Origin: CAYJBP01 sp964368605
GTDB taxonomy: Bacteria; Bacillota; Dehalobacteriia; UBA4068
Assembly: GCA_964368605.1 (NCBI GenBank)
Contig: CAYJBP010000062.1
Coordinates: forward strand, 1 to 14,030
DNA length: 14,030 nucleotides
Direction of reading: 5' to 3'
Below the pieces are notes generated by a model that searched no databases, was not told the DNA's origin, and was given only the letters and a program-made list of their open reading frames with translations. This document shows positions 13,872-14,030 of this stretch, piece after piece; within the stretch, counting starts at the first letter, position 1; the number at the start of each line of letters is the position of its first letter. The position numbers were made by a program, and so were the translations under genes.

Positions 13872-13905
13872 AAAAAAGCTATCGCAAATTGCGATAGCTT
13901 TTTTT
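13872..13905 (+). terminator. Rho-independent terminator downstream of the FliD-like gene
   Basis: AAAAAAGCTATCGC (13872-13885) pairs perfectly with GCGATAGCTTTTTT around AAATT, followed by a T run. It is the first classical terminator after the FliD-like gene, 124 bases past its stop, so the transcript would carry a long structured 3' end. The A and T runs make it work in both directions. Confidence 0.92.
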
Positions 13906-13937
13906 ATATTTAAGTAATCGAAGGATACTAAACAATG

Positions 13938-13966
13938 ATATAATAATCACAAAGCGATTATTATAT
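13938..13966. repeat. 11-bp AT-rich inverted repeat
   Basis: ATATAATAATC (13938-13948) and GATTATTATAT (13956-13966) are perfect inverted copies around a 7-base spacer. The left arm contains TATAAT (13939-13944) and the right arm gives TATAAT on the minus strand. It could be an operator or simply AT-rich symmetry; no matching -35 was found on the plus strand. Confidence 0.5.
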
Positions 13967-13986
13967 AGCTTTATTTAATTCGCCGG

Positions 13987-14030
13987 AAATTCTCGGCCAA
14001 AGAGCGGCCAAGAATTTTTTATGGCACAAT
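13987..14030. repeat. 44-bp hairpin repeat, copy 2 (terminator-like)
   Basis: This matches bases 1-44 with one difference in the hairpin loop. It has the same imperfect stem, T run and ATGGCACAAT tail, and ends at the last base of the window. It lies 81 bases after a strong terminator, so it is not needed to end the FliD-like transcript. This fits a dispersed repeat better than a gene-specific terminator. Confidence 0.8.

Noticed and set aside
1..14030. The end repeats as attachment-site direct repeats of an integrated mobile element
   Set aside because: The content includes rpsO, sigH and PFOR, with no integrase, transposase or phage gene. The repeat itself has a terminator hairpin shape rather than that of an attachment core.

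Overview
The window looks like chromosomal DNA from an anaerobic, low-GC member of the Bacillota (Clostridia- or Negativicutes-like). Three genes point there: an iron-sulfur L-serine dehydratase, a single-chain pyruvate:ferredoxin oxidoreductase, and a close match to the Spo0H/SigH sigma factor. Shine-Dalgarno sites are AGGAGG-like, and most promoters fit the sigma-A pattern TTGACA-N17-TATAAT. I see no CRISPR array, tRNA, rRNA, transposase or phage gene. The species cannot be named from the sequence alone.

Layout, left to right. (1) A 44-bp hairpin repeat (1-44) is followed by a 15-bp inverted repeat over the promoter of a fused serine dehydratase (152-1756). (2) Pyruvate:ferredoxin oxidoreductase (1936-5454) is closed by a strong terminator. 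(3) A promoter then drives a two-gene unit: an OFA-family MFS carrier (5634-6854) and a seven-TM PAS-GGDEF diguanylate cyclase (6894-8489). (4) rpsO (8555-8818, minus) stands alone. Its structured leader is divergent from sigH (9083-9733), which is followed by an orphan LuxR-type response regulator (9772-10404). (5) A ygiQ-family radical SAM gene (10487-12325, minus) is divergent from a FliD-like protein gene (12477-13748). (6) A 282-bp non-coding tail holds several hairpins, a terminator and a second copy of the 44-bp repeat, which ends at the last base.

How the genes may work together. Serine dehydratase makes pyruvate and ammonia, PFOR oxidises pyruvate to acetyl-CoA plus reduced ferredoxin, and the OFA carrier could move pyruvate or another small carboxylate. 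This reads as a pyruvate-node module. The diguanylate cyclase, SigH, the response regulator and the FliD-like protein suggest a second theme of lifestyle or surface control, but nothing in the sequence links them directly. The least explained items are the repeat at both ends, the orphan FliD-like protein, the rpsO/sigH intergenic region and the hairpin-rich tail.
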